Of a DNA stretch of 64,000 nucleotides, positions 47,101 to 61,300 are shown piece by piece (the first letter of the stretch is position 1; the number at the start of each line of letters is the position of its first letter). Source of the DNA: Cymbidium sinense (Eukaryota; Streptophyta; Magnoliopsida; Asparagales; Orchidaceae); contig CM038214.1 of NCBI GenBank assembly GCA_021442155.1, positions 138,484,040-138,548,039 on the forward strand. The letters are read 5' to 3'. A model generated the notes under the pieces. The model was not told the DNA's origin. It did no database searches and saw only the letters and a program-made list of their open reading frames with translations. The translations under genes and the position numbers were made by a program.

Positions 47101-50100
47101 CTAAACCCTATGCTAACCCTAAAACCTAAAAACCATAAACTCTAAAGTCTAAACACTAAACCCTAAACCCTAAAACTAACCTAAAACCTAAACCCTAAAC
47201 CTTCAACCCAAAACCCTAAACCCTAAAACCATAAACTTTAAAGCCTAAACTATAAACCCTAAATCATAAAATCCTGAACCCTAAATCCTAAACCATAAAT
47301 CCTAAACCCTAAAAAATAAAATAAAATTAGAATAAAATAGAAACCTAAACTTAAGCAATAAACCCAAAAATAAAACCTTAAAATAAATAAAAATAAAACC
47401 TAAACCCTTAACTAGAAAAAAAACCTAAACATAAAATAAAAATAAAATAAACCTAAATCTAAATTTAAATAAACTAAACTAAAATAAATAAAACCTGAAC
47501 CTAAACCTAAAATAAACTAAACCTAAACCCAAAGCTAAACTAAAAAAACTAAAATAAATAAAAAAACCTAAACCTAAAAATAAACCTAAAATAAAACCTT
47601 AAAACCTAAACCTAAAAAAGTAAAATAAAAACCTAAACCTAAACATAAAAATAAAAAATAAAACCTAAACTTTAAAATATAAAATAAAACCTAAACCTAA
47701 AAATAAAATAAAATTAAAACTAAACTAAAAAATAAACGTAAATGTAAACCTAAACCTAAAAAATAAATTAAAATAAAAATTTAAAATAATGTAAATAACA
47801 AAAAATAAATAAACTAAACAAAAAAATAAACCTAAATAAACATATAACATAAACTAAATAAACTAAATAAACTGAAACCTATTAGTTCCTTTAATTTTAT
47901 TTTAAAAACTTAACCCTAAACCCTAAACACTATATCCTAAATCCTAAACCCTAAAACTAATCCTAAACAGTATACCCTAAACCTACAACCCTAAACCCTA
48001 AACACTAAAAACCCCTTAACCCTAAACCTTAAATACGAAACCCTAAAACTAAAATTAGCCCTAAACCATAAACCCTAAGCACTAAGCCATAAAACCTAAA
48101 CATTAAACCCTAAACCCTAAACCCTAACCCTAACCCTAAACCCTAAAGCCTAAATCCTAAACCCTAAAACCCTAAACATTAAACCTTAAAGTAACACTAA
48201 ACCATAAACCCTAAAAACCTTAAACCCTAAAGCCAAAACTAAAACCCTAAACCTTAATCTAACCCAAAACCTGTTAACCCTAAACCTAAACTACAAAACC
48301 CTAAACCCTAAAGTTTAAACACTAAACCTAAAACCTAAACTTAAAACCTAACTCCTAAAAACCTAAACTTAAAATTAAACCCTAATACTTTAAACCCTAA
48401 ACCCTAAACCATAAACCTAAATTAACTAAACCCTAAACTATGCTCTAAACCCCAAAACCTAAAACCCTAAAACCCTAAACCCTAAACACTAAACCCTAAA
48501 CCCTAAACTAAAACCCTAAACCCTATAACACTGTACCCTAAACCCTAAACCATAAAACCTAAAGCCCTATACCCTAAACCCAAAACCCCAAACCCTAAAC
48601 CATAAATCCTAAACTTTAAACCATAAACCCTAAACCATAAACTTTAAACCCTAAAACCTAAAAAGCTAAACCTAAACTAGGTAAAACCAAAAATTAAAGT
48701 AAATTAAATAAAACTTAAAAATAAAATAAATTAAAAAAAACCTAAACCTAAATAAAATAGAAACCCAAACTAAATACTAAACCTAAACATTAAGCTAAAC
48801 CTAAAAACAAAATAAAATAATAAGTAAAAACTAAATTAAAATAAAATTAATAAAACCTTAACTGAACTAAAAAAATAAAATAAACCTAAAAATAAAATAC
48901 CAAATAAAATAATAATTAAACGTAAAATAAAAATAAAATAAACATAAAATAAAAACTAAATTACAACCTATACCTAAAAAATAACCCAAAAATAAAACCT
49001 AAAAGTAATTAAAGAACTAAACCTAAACCCTAAACTTAAAAAAATCTTAAACCTAAAATAAATAAAAGAAAATAAACATAAACCTAAACTAAAATAAACT
49101 AAACTAAAATAAATAAAACTTAAACCCATAATCCTAATGCCAAAAGCCAAAACCCTAAACCATAAAGCCGAAATCTTAAACCCTAAAACCCTAAACCCTA
49201 AACCCTACACCCTAAAACCCTAAACCCTAAACCCTAAACCTTAAACCCTAAAATCTATAATGTTAAACCCTAAACCCTAAACCCTAAACCCCAAACCCTA
49301 AACACTAAACCCTAAGCCCTAAACTAAAAACCCTAAACCCTAAACCCAAAAAACTTAAAACCCTAAAATCCTAAAAATATAAATCTAAACTAAATATAAC
49401 ATAAAAATAAAATAAATAAACAAACTTAAACCTAAATAAAATAAAAATTATTAAAATAAAATAAAAACCTAAAATAAAACCTAAACTTAAACCAAAACCA
49501 AAACCTAAAATAAAAATAAAAATAATAAAAACTAAATTAAAATAAAATTAAACAAAAACCTAAACTAAACTTAAAAAATAAAATAAACCTAAAAGTAAAA
49601 CCTAAACATAAAAAAAATCAAAATAAAATAAAAACTAAATAAAACCCTAAACCTAAGCAATGAACCTAAAAATAAACAAAAAATAAAACCTAAACTTAAA
49701 ATAAATAAATAAAAACATAAACCTAGACTAAACTAATTTAAGCCAAAATAAATAAAACCTAAACCTAAACCTGAAATAAACTAAACCTAAACTAAATAAA
49801 ATAAAATAGACTAAAAATAAACTTAAACCTAAGGATAAACCTAAAATAAAAACCTAAAACCTAAACCTAGAAAAAGTAAAATAAAAACCTATAACTAAAC
49901 TTTAAAAAATAAAAATAAAACTTAAACCTAAAAAATAAAATAAAAATAAAACTAAACTAGAAAAATAAATGTAAACCTAAACCTAAACCTAAAAAAAACT
50001 AAAATAAAAAACCTAAACTAAAATAACTATGCTAAACAGAATAAAAATAAAAAATAAATCTAAAAAAAAATATAAAATAAACTAAATAAATTAAATAAAC

Positions 50101-50586
50101 CTAAACATACCTATTTCTTTAATTTTTTTTTTTAAAAAACCCTAAAGGCTAAACCCTAAACCCTATCACACTAAACCTAAACCCCAACCTAAAACTAACT
50201 AATTAACCCTGCAACCCTAAATCCTAAATCTAAAAAACCCTTAACCTAAAAACCTAAACCCTAAATACTAAACACTAAGAACTAAACTGTAAAACCTAAT
50301 CCTTAAAACCCAAGCCCTAACTCTAACCTTTACCCTAAACCCTAATCCCTAAACCATAAACCTTAAAACCTTAAATCTTAAAACATAAACAAACCCTAAA
50401 CCCTATACCCTAAACACTAAAAACCATAAACCCTAAAGCCTAAACCATAAATCATAAATGTTAAGCAAACACTAAACCTTAAACTCTAAAGCCTAACACT
50501 AAACTCAAAACCTAAAACCTAAACCCTAACCCTAAACCCTAAACCCTAAAACCCTCAACCCTAAACCCTAAACCCTAAACCCAAAT
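41166..50586. repeat. Long telomere-like array
   Basis: About 9.4 kb of CCCTAAA, CCTAAA and AAATA-type units, C-strand on top throughout. CCCTAAA-rich blocks: 41166-41360, 42380-43190, 43560-44060, 44500-44640, 45530-46210, 46590-47310, 47900-48660, 49130-49380, 50140-50586. AAATAAA-rich blocks lie between. Junction-motif variants stand at 41633-41650, 47879-47898 and 50107-50132. Block starts repeatedly read CTAAACTAAATAAAACCTAA. I see no gene, RNA or mobile element in it. Confidence 0.88.
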
Positions 50587-50836
50587 CTAAGCATCATTTT
50601 AAAAATCTTTTTGCAAATCTCAAAAATATGGAACAACTTGTTAGCTCTCTTAAAGATGTTGTTTTGACTGACTCTAATAAGCGATGAATTGAATGCGACT
50701 AAAGATAACTTGATTAATTATCAATATGGAAGAAACCTAAATCGCTAGCAAACATATTCTTGATGTTGACATACAAGGTATTTCCATGCCCTTTTATCAA
50801 AAAAGAAAGCCTTAAACTCTATTAAAAAAATCAAAA

Positions 50837-53773
50837 ATGATAACTTGGATTCTTAATGATATTAAAGATTCTATCATACATCATTTTCAAAATTTATTAA
50901 ACAACAACCCCTCCTTAGAAGCCATCTCAAACACACATTTGATCTCCTCTATGATCTCTAATGATGAAAACCACTTACTCAGTTTGTGTCCTACGAAAGC
51001 TGAGATTGGTAGTATTCTCAATAGCATGAACACCGAGATTCGAAGGATACGACTCAATTCTTTCAACATTGTTGGCCTATCATTAAGACTGACCTTGTTG
51101 ATGTAGTTGCTAATTTTTTTGAGGGTAATCCTTTACCTAGATATTTTTCAAGCACTTCCATTGTTCTCATTACCAAAATTAATAATCCTGAATCTTGGGG
51201 TGATTTCAGACCTATCAGCCTTTGGACCTTCTTTCATAAACTCATTGCTAAATTAATTGCTAATAGAATTAGTCCGTTGGTGCCTAAAATTATTTCTCCC
51301 AACCAAACTAGCTTTGTTAAAGGTAGAGCAATATCTGATAACATAGTTCTAGCACAATAGCTGATTCATGATAGTGACGTTCCTATCAGAGGTGGTAACA
51401 TCCTTTTTAAACTAGACACACTAAAGCTTTTGACAACCTCTCTTGGGATTTTCTCTTTCAAATTCTTCATTTGCTTAGGTTTTTTGGTTATTTTATCTGC
51501 CTCATAAAAAATTGCATTACAAATGCTTGGTTCTTTGTTATCATGAATGGAGAATCCCTAAGTTTTTTCCCTTCAAAGCATGGTTTGAGACAAGGGGTTC
51601 CCCTATCTCCCTCTCTTTTTATTATTGCTGTTGAATATCTATCAAGGAGTCTGAATGATCTTTTTTACAGTAATCCTAGGATGTTTTATAGAACTCAAGG
51701 TGGTCTTCTTGTCACTCATCTTAGTTTTGCTGATGACTTTATAATCTTTTGTAATGTCTCAATTCCTCACATTAAAACTATTAAGAATCTTTTAAATAAA
51801 TTTGGCAACAAAAGTGGTTTTTTTCTCAACAAAGGCAAAAGTTGTTTCATTCCTTCTTCTAAAATCCCTAGCAATAGGACCAACCAAATCTTGAGAATTA
51901 CTAATTTTTAACAACAATAACTTCCTATTAAATATGTTGGTGCTCCTCTTTTTAAAGGTCAAAAAAGATCTCACCTTTTTCATGAGCTAATCCAAAAAAT
52001 CTCTAATAAAATTTTTGTTTTGGAATTTCACTTACTTTCATTTGGTGGTAGGCTCACTTTGATTAAGAGCACCCTTAACTCCATGCCTTTGTATCTCATT
52101 CAAACCATTGTGTCGACCAACTCTATCATTAACAGAATTGAGCGGCTCATTAATAAATTTTTCTGGGGATCTAACAATTCCTCTAAAAAAATGCACTGGA
52201 CCTCTTGATTTAAAACTTGTGGCACTTTTGCTAAAGGTGGTCTTGGATGTAAACCAATCAAGGAAACTATCACTGCTTTTTCTTATAAACTTTGGCAGAA
52301 TTTTAGGAAAAACAATAGTCTATGGGCAAATTTCATGACTGCTAATACTGCCAGGGTAAGCACCCTCTCATTTACCCCTATAAAGCGAGAGACTCTCTTG
52401 TTTGGAAAAGACTTTGTTCCATCAAATGGGATGCCGAATCTTTAATTTCCTGGGGGGTTAACTATGGCTCCTCTTTCTTTTGGAAAGGAAACTGGACTAG
52501 AGGTGGGTCCAATGATGACTTACTTTCTACCCCTTCCACTGCCGCTATTAAAGTGAACTCTTTCGGCGGTAATATGAGGAACAATAGTAAAACTTACATC
52601 ATATTCCTCCTCTCTTTAAATAAACTACTATTCCTATCATTCCTAACAATCAACATCAGATCCTTTTTAAGTTTTCACATAATGGTGATTTCAACTTTAA
52701 AAATGTTTGGATTCACATTAAAGAAACTCATGATTTTTCCAATGTGTTTTCTAAACTTTGGAACAATAATATCCCTACTTCTTATTTTGTTCTTACTTGG
52801 CGTATTTTGAAAAACTTCATCCTTGTGGACTCCTTGTTGTGGGGTAAAGGATTTCAATTACCTTCAAAATGCCAATGCTATTTTCACATTGAGAATGTGA
52901 ATCATGTTTATGTTAACAGGGCCATTGCTTCTAAACTTTGGATTTGGTATGATGACCTCTTTAACAATGTCATTTTCAAAGGCTCCTTAAATTTATACCA
53001 ACTTCTTGAAGTTTATTTTGACAACACTATTAAAGGACACATTAAAGTCATAACTACTATCACTCTTATTTGGTTCATATGGATGGACCAAAATGATGCA
53101 AAATATCATGAGATCCCTATGAATCACATGAGGCTAATTGCTAGAACTAAAAACAAAATTCGTGACTTGTTTAATGCCAATTTAATTAAATACAAACAAA
53201 TCAAAGGGTGCAAATTTGTGGCCAATAAATTGGGTTTTAACTTGCTGGATCACCACATCTGTAAAGATGACAAGATTATTTATTGGGAAAAACCTCATGC
53301 TAACACTATTAATGTTAACACTGATGGCTCTGTCTCTCATAAAGGTTCAGGCTATGGTGGAATTTTCAGAAATCTTAATGGGAAAGTCCTATGTGCTTTT
53401 GCTTACCCCCTTAATCCCTGCTTTGATCCCTTTGCTGAGCTCATGGCAGTGTACAAAGCTCTTGAGATTTGACTTCAAAAAGGTTGGCTCAATATTTGGA
53501 TTGAGGTGAATTCCCTTCTGCTGATTGATCTCTTGACTTCCACCAAAATGGGCAATCTTATACTACCTTCTTAAGCAAACTAGAACTCTCCTTGCCCAAC
53601 TCTACTTTAAAATCACTCATGTATGGCATGAGGGTAATGCATGTACTGATTATTTGGCCAATCTAAGTGCTAGATTGGATGGAATAAAATTCTTTGGTCA
53701 ACTAACCCTTCCTAAACATTTGCATGCCTTGGTTAATCTGGACAATACTGGGTTTCCTTATCTCAGAAATTAA
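50837..53773 (+). pseudogene. LINE ORF2: RT, zf-RVT and RNase H, broken
   Basis: Order of domains: linker (50837-51040, DIKDSIIHHFQNLL); RT with GDFRPISL (51190-51213), NQTSFVKGRAISDNI (51302-51346), a TAG in frame at 51358-51360, FKLD then a one-base shift before KAFDNLSWDF (51423-51452), GLRQGVPLSPSLF (51582-51620) and the FADD box intact (51726-51737). The thumb has LLSFGGRLTLIKSTLNSMPL (52032-52091). zf-RVT-like LWGKGFQLPSKCQCYF is at 52838-52885. RNase H with NTDGS intact (53320-53334), GYGGIFRNLNGKVL and FAELMAVYKALEI is cut by a TGA at 53470-53472, and it ends with HVWHEGNACTDYLANL in another frame. At least five frame breaks make it inactive, but catalytic motifs are better kept than in copy 1. 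Confidence 0.9.
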
Positions 53774-54963
53774 TCTAACCTATTGGATTCACCTGTTTCA
53801 ATACCTCTTTTATTGCATGATCATTTTCTATTTACTATTATTATTTCTTTGGTCTTTGCTAATGCATCAACCTAATATCCCTTACTGTTTACTTGTTGAT
53901 CTTTGTGGCACGTTCTGTTGGTTTAATTGTCTTAGCTTTAATTGGGTGCTTACTACCTCTACTATTTTTACTGTTAATGTGCTGCTACTTCTTTAGAATT
54001 TACTAATGCATCATCATATTACTCCTTACTGGTCCTTTGCTGAGCTAAGTGGAATCTGCCATTGGTTTAATTATCGCAACCTTGTTTGGGGTCTTGCTGT
54101 TTCTAGATGCAATATCTATGTTAAAGGTTTAATTATTGGCTATTGGGCTTTTGGGCACTTTGTCCAGCAGGCTAGTATTGGTTATGGTTTAATGTATTTG
54201 CTGAATGTATATGCTAACCCCAACTGATATACCTGTAAGGAAAGAAAATGCAATACCTTTGTTATTATTAATGGTTCTTTGTAGGTTTGGTATTGTTTAA
54301 TCAATTCCTTTCAGTCTGATTTCTCTGAGGAGGGTAGTTCTACTACTAGCCTGATTTTCTAAAGGATTTCATTGATAATACCCTTTTGAACCCTTATGGT
54401 AGCTCTGTTGCCCACTACTTTTTATTGGTATCCTATGGTTGCAATAATTGTAGTGTTGTTTTAACCTATGGCTATTGGATTTCTAGATTCACTATCCTGC
54501 TGGCTAACCTTGTGTTTATTAGCTATTTATTGCCTGGTGTTCTTCTGATTATCTTTCCTGTTCTCATCCAGGCTACTGCTGATCAATTAATATGTTGTTT
54601 TTTACCTTTTAGCTCTGTTAAAATTGTGCAGATTCAGCTAGTTGGTAATTACTATCCTGGATGTTGGCTGATTTGGATTATTGCTCTTCATGCTGTTCTG
54701 GGGTTTTGTTTTGTTTATTCAATTGGCCTCTATTGAGGTTGTAGACTGCAAGATGGCTTTTATTTTTCTGCTTGACTATTTCTTATCTCTCATTTTTTTG
54801 AATGTTTGTCTTTGTTAATGGATATTGTTATTTTCACCAGCTGCTATTTTTTACATCCTGGTTCAGCTAGTCTTGGCCAGACCTCTCCCTTAAATATGTA
54901 GGATTTAATTTAAGCATTGTATAATTTGAATGGTTGGTTTTATGGCCAACTGCTGATCAATTA
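53774..54963 (+). other. T-rich 3' region of LINE copy 2
   Basis: This is homologous in segments to 777-2000 of copy 1 (for example the stretch after the stop, and GGGGTCTTGCTGTTTC near 54090). The word CTGCTGATCAATTAA occurs both at 54578 and at the very end (54951), which hints that the present end was formed by a deletion or duplication. Hydrophobic frames (54386-54736, 54006-54227) show no domain. Confidence 0.65.
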
Positions 54964-55770
54964 AACCTAAAGCCCTAAGCTAAAAAAATCCTAAACCTAA
55001 AATAAACACAATAAAATAAACATAAACCTAAACTTCAATAAACTAAAATAAAATAAATAAAACCTAAAACCTAAACATAAAACCTAAACCCTAAAACCAT
55101 AAAACCTAAACCTTAAACCTTAAACCTTAAACCCTAAACCTTAAACCTTAAACCCTAAACCCTAAACTCTAAAACCTAAAAACTTATACTTAAACTAAAT
55201 AAAACCTAAAAAAATAAAATAAATAAATAAACTAAACTTAAATAAAATAAAATAAAATCCTAAACTAAAATCTAAACCTAAAACTAAACCTTAACCTAAA
55301 AATAAAATGGAATAAAACAAAATAAAATTAATAAAAATAAAATAAATAAAAACCTAAACTAAACTAAAAATAAAATAAACCAAAAAATATAAAACCTAAA
55401 TAAAATAAAAATAAATTAAACTTAAAAAATATAAAATAAAAACTAAATAAAAACCTTAACCTCAACAATAAATCTTAAAAAACCTAAAATTAAATAAAAA
55501 CATTACCTAAACCCTAAACAAAAAAAACTAAACCTAAAACAAAAATAAAATAAACCTAACCATAAACTAAAATAAACTAAACTAAAATTAATAAAACCTA
55601 AACCTAAACCAAAAATAAACTAAGCCTAAACTTAAACCTAAACTAAATAAAATAAAATAAACAAGAAATAAACCTAAACCTAAACTAAAAAAATAAAACC
55701 TAAAAATAAACCTAAAATAAAAACCTAAAACTTAAACCTAAAAATTTGAAATAAAAACCTAAACCTAAAC
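54964..55770. repeat. Telomere-like array after LINE copy 2
   Basis: AAATAAA-type units with a CCCTAAA block at 55080-55170. The tract 55330-55760 closely matches 59930-60400 at an offset near 4.6 kb (shared private variants such as AACCATAAACTAAAATAAAC). No gene. Confidence 0.85.
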
Positions 55771-57070
55771 CTAAAAATAAAAAATAAAACCTAAACATAA
55801 AAATAAACATAAACTTAAACCCAAACCTTAAAGATAAACTAAAATAAAAAAATCAAAACAAAAAATAAATAAACATAAATTAAAAACTACACTAACTAAA
55901 AAAAATAAACCTAAATAAAATATAAAATAAACTAAATACACAAAATAAACCTAAACCTGATTTAAAAATTCTTTAAGAAAATCATAAACCCTAAACCTTA
56001 TGCCCTAAACACTAAATACTAAACCCTAAACATGCAACCCTAAACTTAAAACTCTAAACCCTAACCACTAACTCTAAACCATAAACCTAAACCATAAATG
56101 CCCTAAATCCTAAAGCTCAAATCTCAACCTTAAATGCTAATCTAACTCTAGACCCTAAGTTAACTCTAAACCCTAAATCGCTAAAAACCCTAAACCCTAA
56201 AGCCTAAACACTAAACCTTAACCCTAAACCCTAAACCCTAAAACCTTAAACCTAAAACCCTAAAGCTTTAAACCCTAAACCCTAAACTTAAATCTTAAAT
56301 GTTAATACCTTAAAACCTAAAACCATAAACCCAAAAAACCCTAAATCCTAAATCGTAAAACATATAACCCTAAACCCTAAACCCTAAACCTAAACCTAAA
56401 TTGTAAAAACCCTAAACCCTAAACCCAAAACCCTAAACCTAAAACCCTAAAACCTAAAACCTAAAACCTAAACTAAATAAAACCTAAAAAATAAAATAAG
56501 TTAAAAAACATAAACCTAAATAAAATAAAATAAATAAAAATAAAATAAATATGTAAACTAAAACATAAACCTAAATCTACACCTAAGCCTAAAATAAACT
56601 AAAATAAAAAATAAAAACTAAAATAAGACCAAATAAATAAAAACCAAAACTAAACTAAAATATAAAATAAACCAAAAAGTTAAACATAAACATAAAATAA
56701 AAATAAAATCAAAATAAATAAAAGCCTAAAATTAAAATAAAATAAAAACTAAATAAAAACCTAAACCTAAGCAATAAACCTAAAAATAAATAAAAAATAA
56801 AACCTAAATCTAAAATAAAAAAACAACTAAACTTAAAATAAATAAATAAAAACCTAAACCTAAACTAAAATAAAATAAATGAAACTTAAACCAAAAATAA
56901 AGTAAACCTAAAAATAAACCTAAACTAAATAAAATAAACTAAACTAAAAATAAGCCTGAACCTAAAAATAAACATAAAATAAAAACCTAAAAACTAAACC
57001 TAAAAAAGTATAATAAAAACCTATACCTAAACCTAAAAATAAAAAATAAAAACTAAACCTAAACCTAAAA
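55771..57070. repeat. Tandem duplication, first copy (about 1.3 kb)
   Basis: This telomere-like unit, with private strings such as CTTATGCCCTAAAC (55997), ACATGCAACCCTAAACTTAA (56029), GACCCTAAGTTAACTC (56151) and ATCTACACCTAAGCC (56573), recurs almost unchanged about 1.3 kb later. Identity looks far higher than between other units, so the duplication is recent. Confidence 0.87.
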
Positions 57071-58370
57071 ATAAAAAATAAAACCTAAACATAAAAATAA
57101 ACATAAACTTAAACCCAAACCTTAAAGATAAACTAAAATAAAAAATCAAAACAAAAATAAATAAACATAAAATTAATAAACTACACTAAATAAAAAAATA
57201 AACCTAAATAAAAATATAAAATAAACTAATACACAAAATAAACCTAAACCTACCGATTTAATTAATTTTTCTAGAAAGAAAATCATAAACCCTAAACCTT
57301 ATGCCCTAAAGACTAAATACTAAACCCTAAACCCAAAACCCTAAACATGCAACCCTAAACTTAAAACTCTAAACCCTAACCCTAACACTAACTCTAAACC
57401 ATAAACCTTAAACCATAAATGCCCTAAATCCTAAAGCCTAAATCCTCAACCTTAAATGCTAATCTAACTCTAGACCCTAAGTTAACTCTAAACCCTAAAT
57501 CGCAAAAACCCTAAACCCTAAAGCCTAAACACTAAACCTTAACCCTAAACCCTAAACCCTAAAACCTAAAACCTAAACCCTAAAGCCTAAACCCTAAACC
57601 CTAAACCCTAAATCTTAAATGCTAATACCTTAAAACCTAAAACCATAAACCCAAAACCCTAAATCCTAAATCGTAAAACATATAACCCTAAACCCTAAAC
57701 CCTAAACCCCAAACCGTAAATTGTAAACCCTAAACCCTAAACCCAAAACCCTAAACCCAAAACCCTAAAAACCTAAAAACCTAAACCTAAACTAAATAAA
57801 ACCTAAAAATAAAATAAGTTAAAAAAACATAAACCTAAATAAAATAAAATAAATAAAAATAAAATAAATATGTAAACTAAAACATAAACCTAAATCTACA
57901 CCTAAGCCTAAAATAAACTAAAATAAAAAAAAAACTAAAATAAGACCAAATAAATAAAACCAAAAACTAAACTAAAATATAAAATAAACAAAAAAGTTAA
58001 ACATAAACGTAAAATAAAAATAAAATCAAAACAAATAAAAGCCTAAAATCAAAATAAAATAAAACTAAATAAAAACATAAACCTAAAAATAAATAAAAAA
58101 TAAAACCTAAATCTAAAATAAAAAAACAACTAAACTTAAAATAAATAAATAAAAACCTAAACCTAAACTAAAATAAAATAAATGAAACTTAAACCAAAAA
58201 TAAAGTAAACCTAAAAATAAACCTAAACTAAATAAAATAAACTAAACTAAAAATAAGCCTGAACCTAAAAATAAACATAAAATAAAAACCTAAAAACTAT
58301 ACCTAAAAAAGTATAATAAAAACCTATACCTAAACCTAAAATAAAAAATAAAACTAAACCTAAAAAATGA
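57071..58370. repeat. Tandem duplication, second copy (about 1.3 kb)
   Basis: It matches 55771-57070: CTTATGCCCTAAAG at 57298 (offset 1301), CTTAAAGATAAACT at 57121 (offset 1293), and the string around AATCTACACCTAAGCC at 57890 (offset about 1318). Its junction motif is CCTACCGATTTAATTAATTT (57250-57269), whereas the first copy has a shortened version (CCTGATTTAAAAATTC). Confidence 0.87.
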
Positions 58371-61300
58371 AGTAAAAAATAAAACTAAACTAAAAAAATA
58401 AACATAATCTTAAACCTAAACCTAAAAAATAAACTAAAATAAAAACCTAAACTAAAATAAATAAACATAAAATAAATAAACTAAATAAAATAAAAAATAA
58501 ATAATAAACCTAAAAAAATATAAAATCAGTTAAATAAACTAAAGAAACCTAAATCCATTGGTTTCTTTATTTAAAAAAAAAACCCTAATCCCTAATTCCT
58601 AAACCCTCAAACCTAAACCCTAAACCCTAAAATAAATTGTAAACCCTAAGCCTACAACCTTAAACCCTTAATAACCTTTAACCCTAAACTTTAAACCATA
58701 AACATTAAATAATAAACCTAAACCCTAAACTAACCATAAACCCTAAACACTAAACACTAAATAAACTCTTAAATCAGAAACTCCTAAACCCTAACCTAAC
58801 CCCTAACCCCTAAACACTAAGTCTAAACCCTAAACTTATAAACCCTAAACCTTAACCTAACTATAAACCCTGTTAACACTAAATCAAATCAAAAAAACCC
58901 TAAACCTAAACTAAACTACCCTAAAACTCAAACCTAAAACTATAACCCTAAACCCTAAACTACTACCTTAAACTATAAACCCTAAACCATAAAACCCTAA
59001 ACCCTAAAACCTAAACCCTAAAACCCTGAACCCTAAACCTTAAACCCTAAACTTTAAACCATAAAACTTATAACCCTAAACCTGAAACCAAAAACCCCAA
59101 ACCCTAAACCCTAAACCTTAAACCCTAAACCATAAAAATATAATAAAATAAAAACCTAAACCTAAAAAATAAACCTAAAAATAAAACTTAAAAATAAAAA
59201 AAAACTTAAACCTCAACCCGAAACTAAAAAATAAAAACCTAAACATAAAATAAACAAAATAAAATAGGCATACACCTAAACTCAAATAAACTAAACTAAA
59301 ACAAATAAAACCCAAACCCTTAACCTGAAACTGTAAACCCTAAACCCTAAACTCTAAAAACCTAAAAACAAAAACATAAACTAAATAAAACCTATAAATA
59401 AAATAAATCAATAAGCCTAAACCTAAATAAAATAAAAAATAAAATAAAATAAAAACCTAAACTAAAACCTTAACCTAAACCTAAAAATAAAATAAAATAA
59501 AAATATAAAATAACTAAAATAAAAAAAATAAAAGCCTATACTAAACTAAAAATAAAATAAACAAAAATAAAATAATACCTAAATGTAAATTAAAAATAAA
59601 AAAACCTAAAATAAAATAAAATTAAAACTAAATAAAAACCTAAACATAAATAATAAACTTAAACAAACCTAAAATAAAAAACATAAACCCTAAAAAAAAA
59701 AACTAAACATAAAAAAAATCTAAACCTAAACTAAAATAAATAAAACCTAAACCTAAACCTAATATAAACTAAACCTAAACCTAAACCTAAACAAATTAAA
59801 ATAAAATAAACTAAAAATAAACCTAAACCTAAACTAAAAACCTAAAACTTAAACTAAATAAAACGTAAAGTAGAATAAAAAAAAACTAAACCTAAATAAA
59901 ATATAATAAAAACCTATACTAAAATCTAAACCTAAACCTTAAAATAAAATGGATTAAAAGAAAATAAAAGTAAGAAAAATAAAATAAATAAAAACCTAAA
60001 CTAAACTAAAAATAAAATAAACCTAAAAATATAAGGCCTAAATAAAATCATACTACATACAAAATATAAAATAAAAAATAAATAAAAACCTAAACCTCAA
60101 TAATAAATGTGTAAAAACTTAAAATTAAATAAAAAACTAAACCTAAACCCTAAAAAAAAAAACTAAACCTAAAACAAAATAAAATAAACCTAACCATAAA
60201 CTAAAATAAACTAAACTAAAATTAATAAAACCTAAACCTAAACCAAAAATAAACTAAACCTAAACTTAAACCTAAACTAAATAAAATAAAATAAACTAGA
60301 AATAAACCTAAACCTAAACAAGAAAATAAAACGTAAAAATATACCTAAAATGAAAACCTAAAACTTAAACCTAAAAAATTGAAATAAAAACCTAAACCTA
60401 AACCTAAAATTAAAAAATAAAACCTAAACCTAAAAAATAAAATAAAAATAAAACTAAACTAAAAAATAAACATAAACCTAAACCCAAACCTAAAAGATAA
60501 ACTAAAATAAAAAATTAAAACTAAATAAATAAACTACACTAAATAAAAATATAAAAATAAACCTCAATAGAAATATAAAATAAACTAAATACACTCATAA
60601 AATTAAACTACTGATTTAATTAATTTTTTTAGAAAAAAACCCTAAACCCTATGCCTTAAACACTAAATCCTAAACCCTAAACCCTAAACCTTAAGCATGC
60701 AACCGTAAACTTAAATCCCTAAACCCTAACCCTAACCCAAACTCTAAACCATAAACCTTAAACCCTAAATACCTTAAACCCTAAAGCTTAAATCCGTAAC
60801 CTTAAATGTTAATCTAACCATTAACCCTAAGCTAACTCTGAACCCTAAACCCCAAAAACCCTAAACCCTAATGCCTAAATAATAAACCTTAACCCTAAAC
60901 CCGAAACCCTAAAACCTAAAACCAAAACCCTAAAGCCTAAAGTCTAAACCCTAAACCCTAAACCTTAAATGCTAAAAACCTAAAACCCAAAACCTTAAAC
61001 CCTAAACCCTAAACCCTAAATAAAACATACAACCCTAAACTCTAAACCATAAACCTTAAACCCTAAACTCTAAATGCTGAATCAAAAACCCTAAACCCTA
61101 AACCCTATATCAAAAACCCTAAATCCTAAACCCTAAACCCTAAAAACCTAAAAACCTAAACCTAAACTTAATAAAACCTAAAAAAAACTAAAAAAAAACC
61201 TAAACCTAAAATAAAAAATAAAAGAAAAATGTAAACTAAAACATAAACTGAAATCTAAATATAAACCTAAAATAAAATAAAATAAAAAATAAATTAAAAC

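Larger units (their letters stand above)
50587..54963 (+). mobile_element. L1-like LINE, copy 2 (ORF2 and 3' region)
   Basis: The element enters abruptly from CCCTAAACCC at about 50587, past its endonuclease. It covers linker, RT, zf-RVT and RNase H (stop at 53771-53773) and a T-rich 3' region of about 1.2 kb. It is longer at the 5' end than copy 1 but its 3' region is shorter: it stops at CTGCTGATCAATT (54951-54963) and runs into AAACCTAAAGCCC with no poly(A) tail, so the 3' end has been lost or rearranged. Telomere-like arrays flank it on both sides. Confidence 0.9.

Noticed and set aside
41166..50586. Centromere identity of the arrays
   Set aside because: Telomere-like satellites occur at centromeres in some plants, but nothing in the sequence shows CENH3 association; it could equally be subtelomeric or pericentromeric.
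52553..52857. Extra frames on both strands within LINE copy 2
   Set aside because: Shadows of the frameshifted ORF2 between thumb and zf-RVT.
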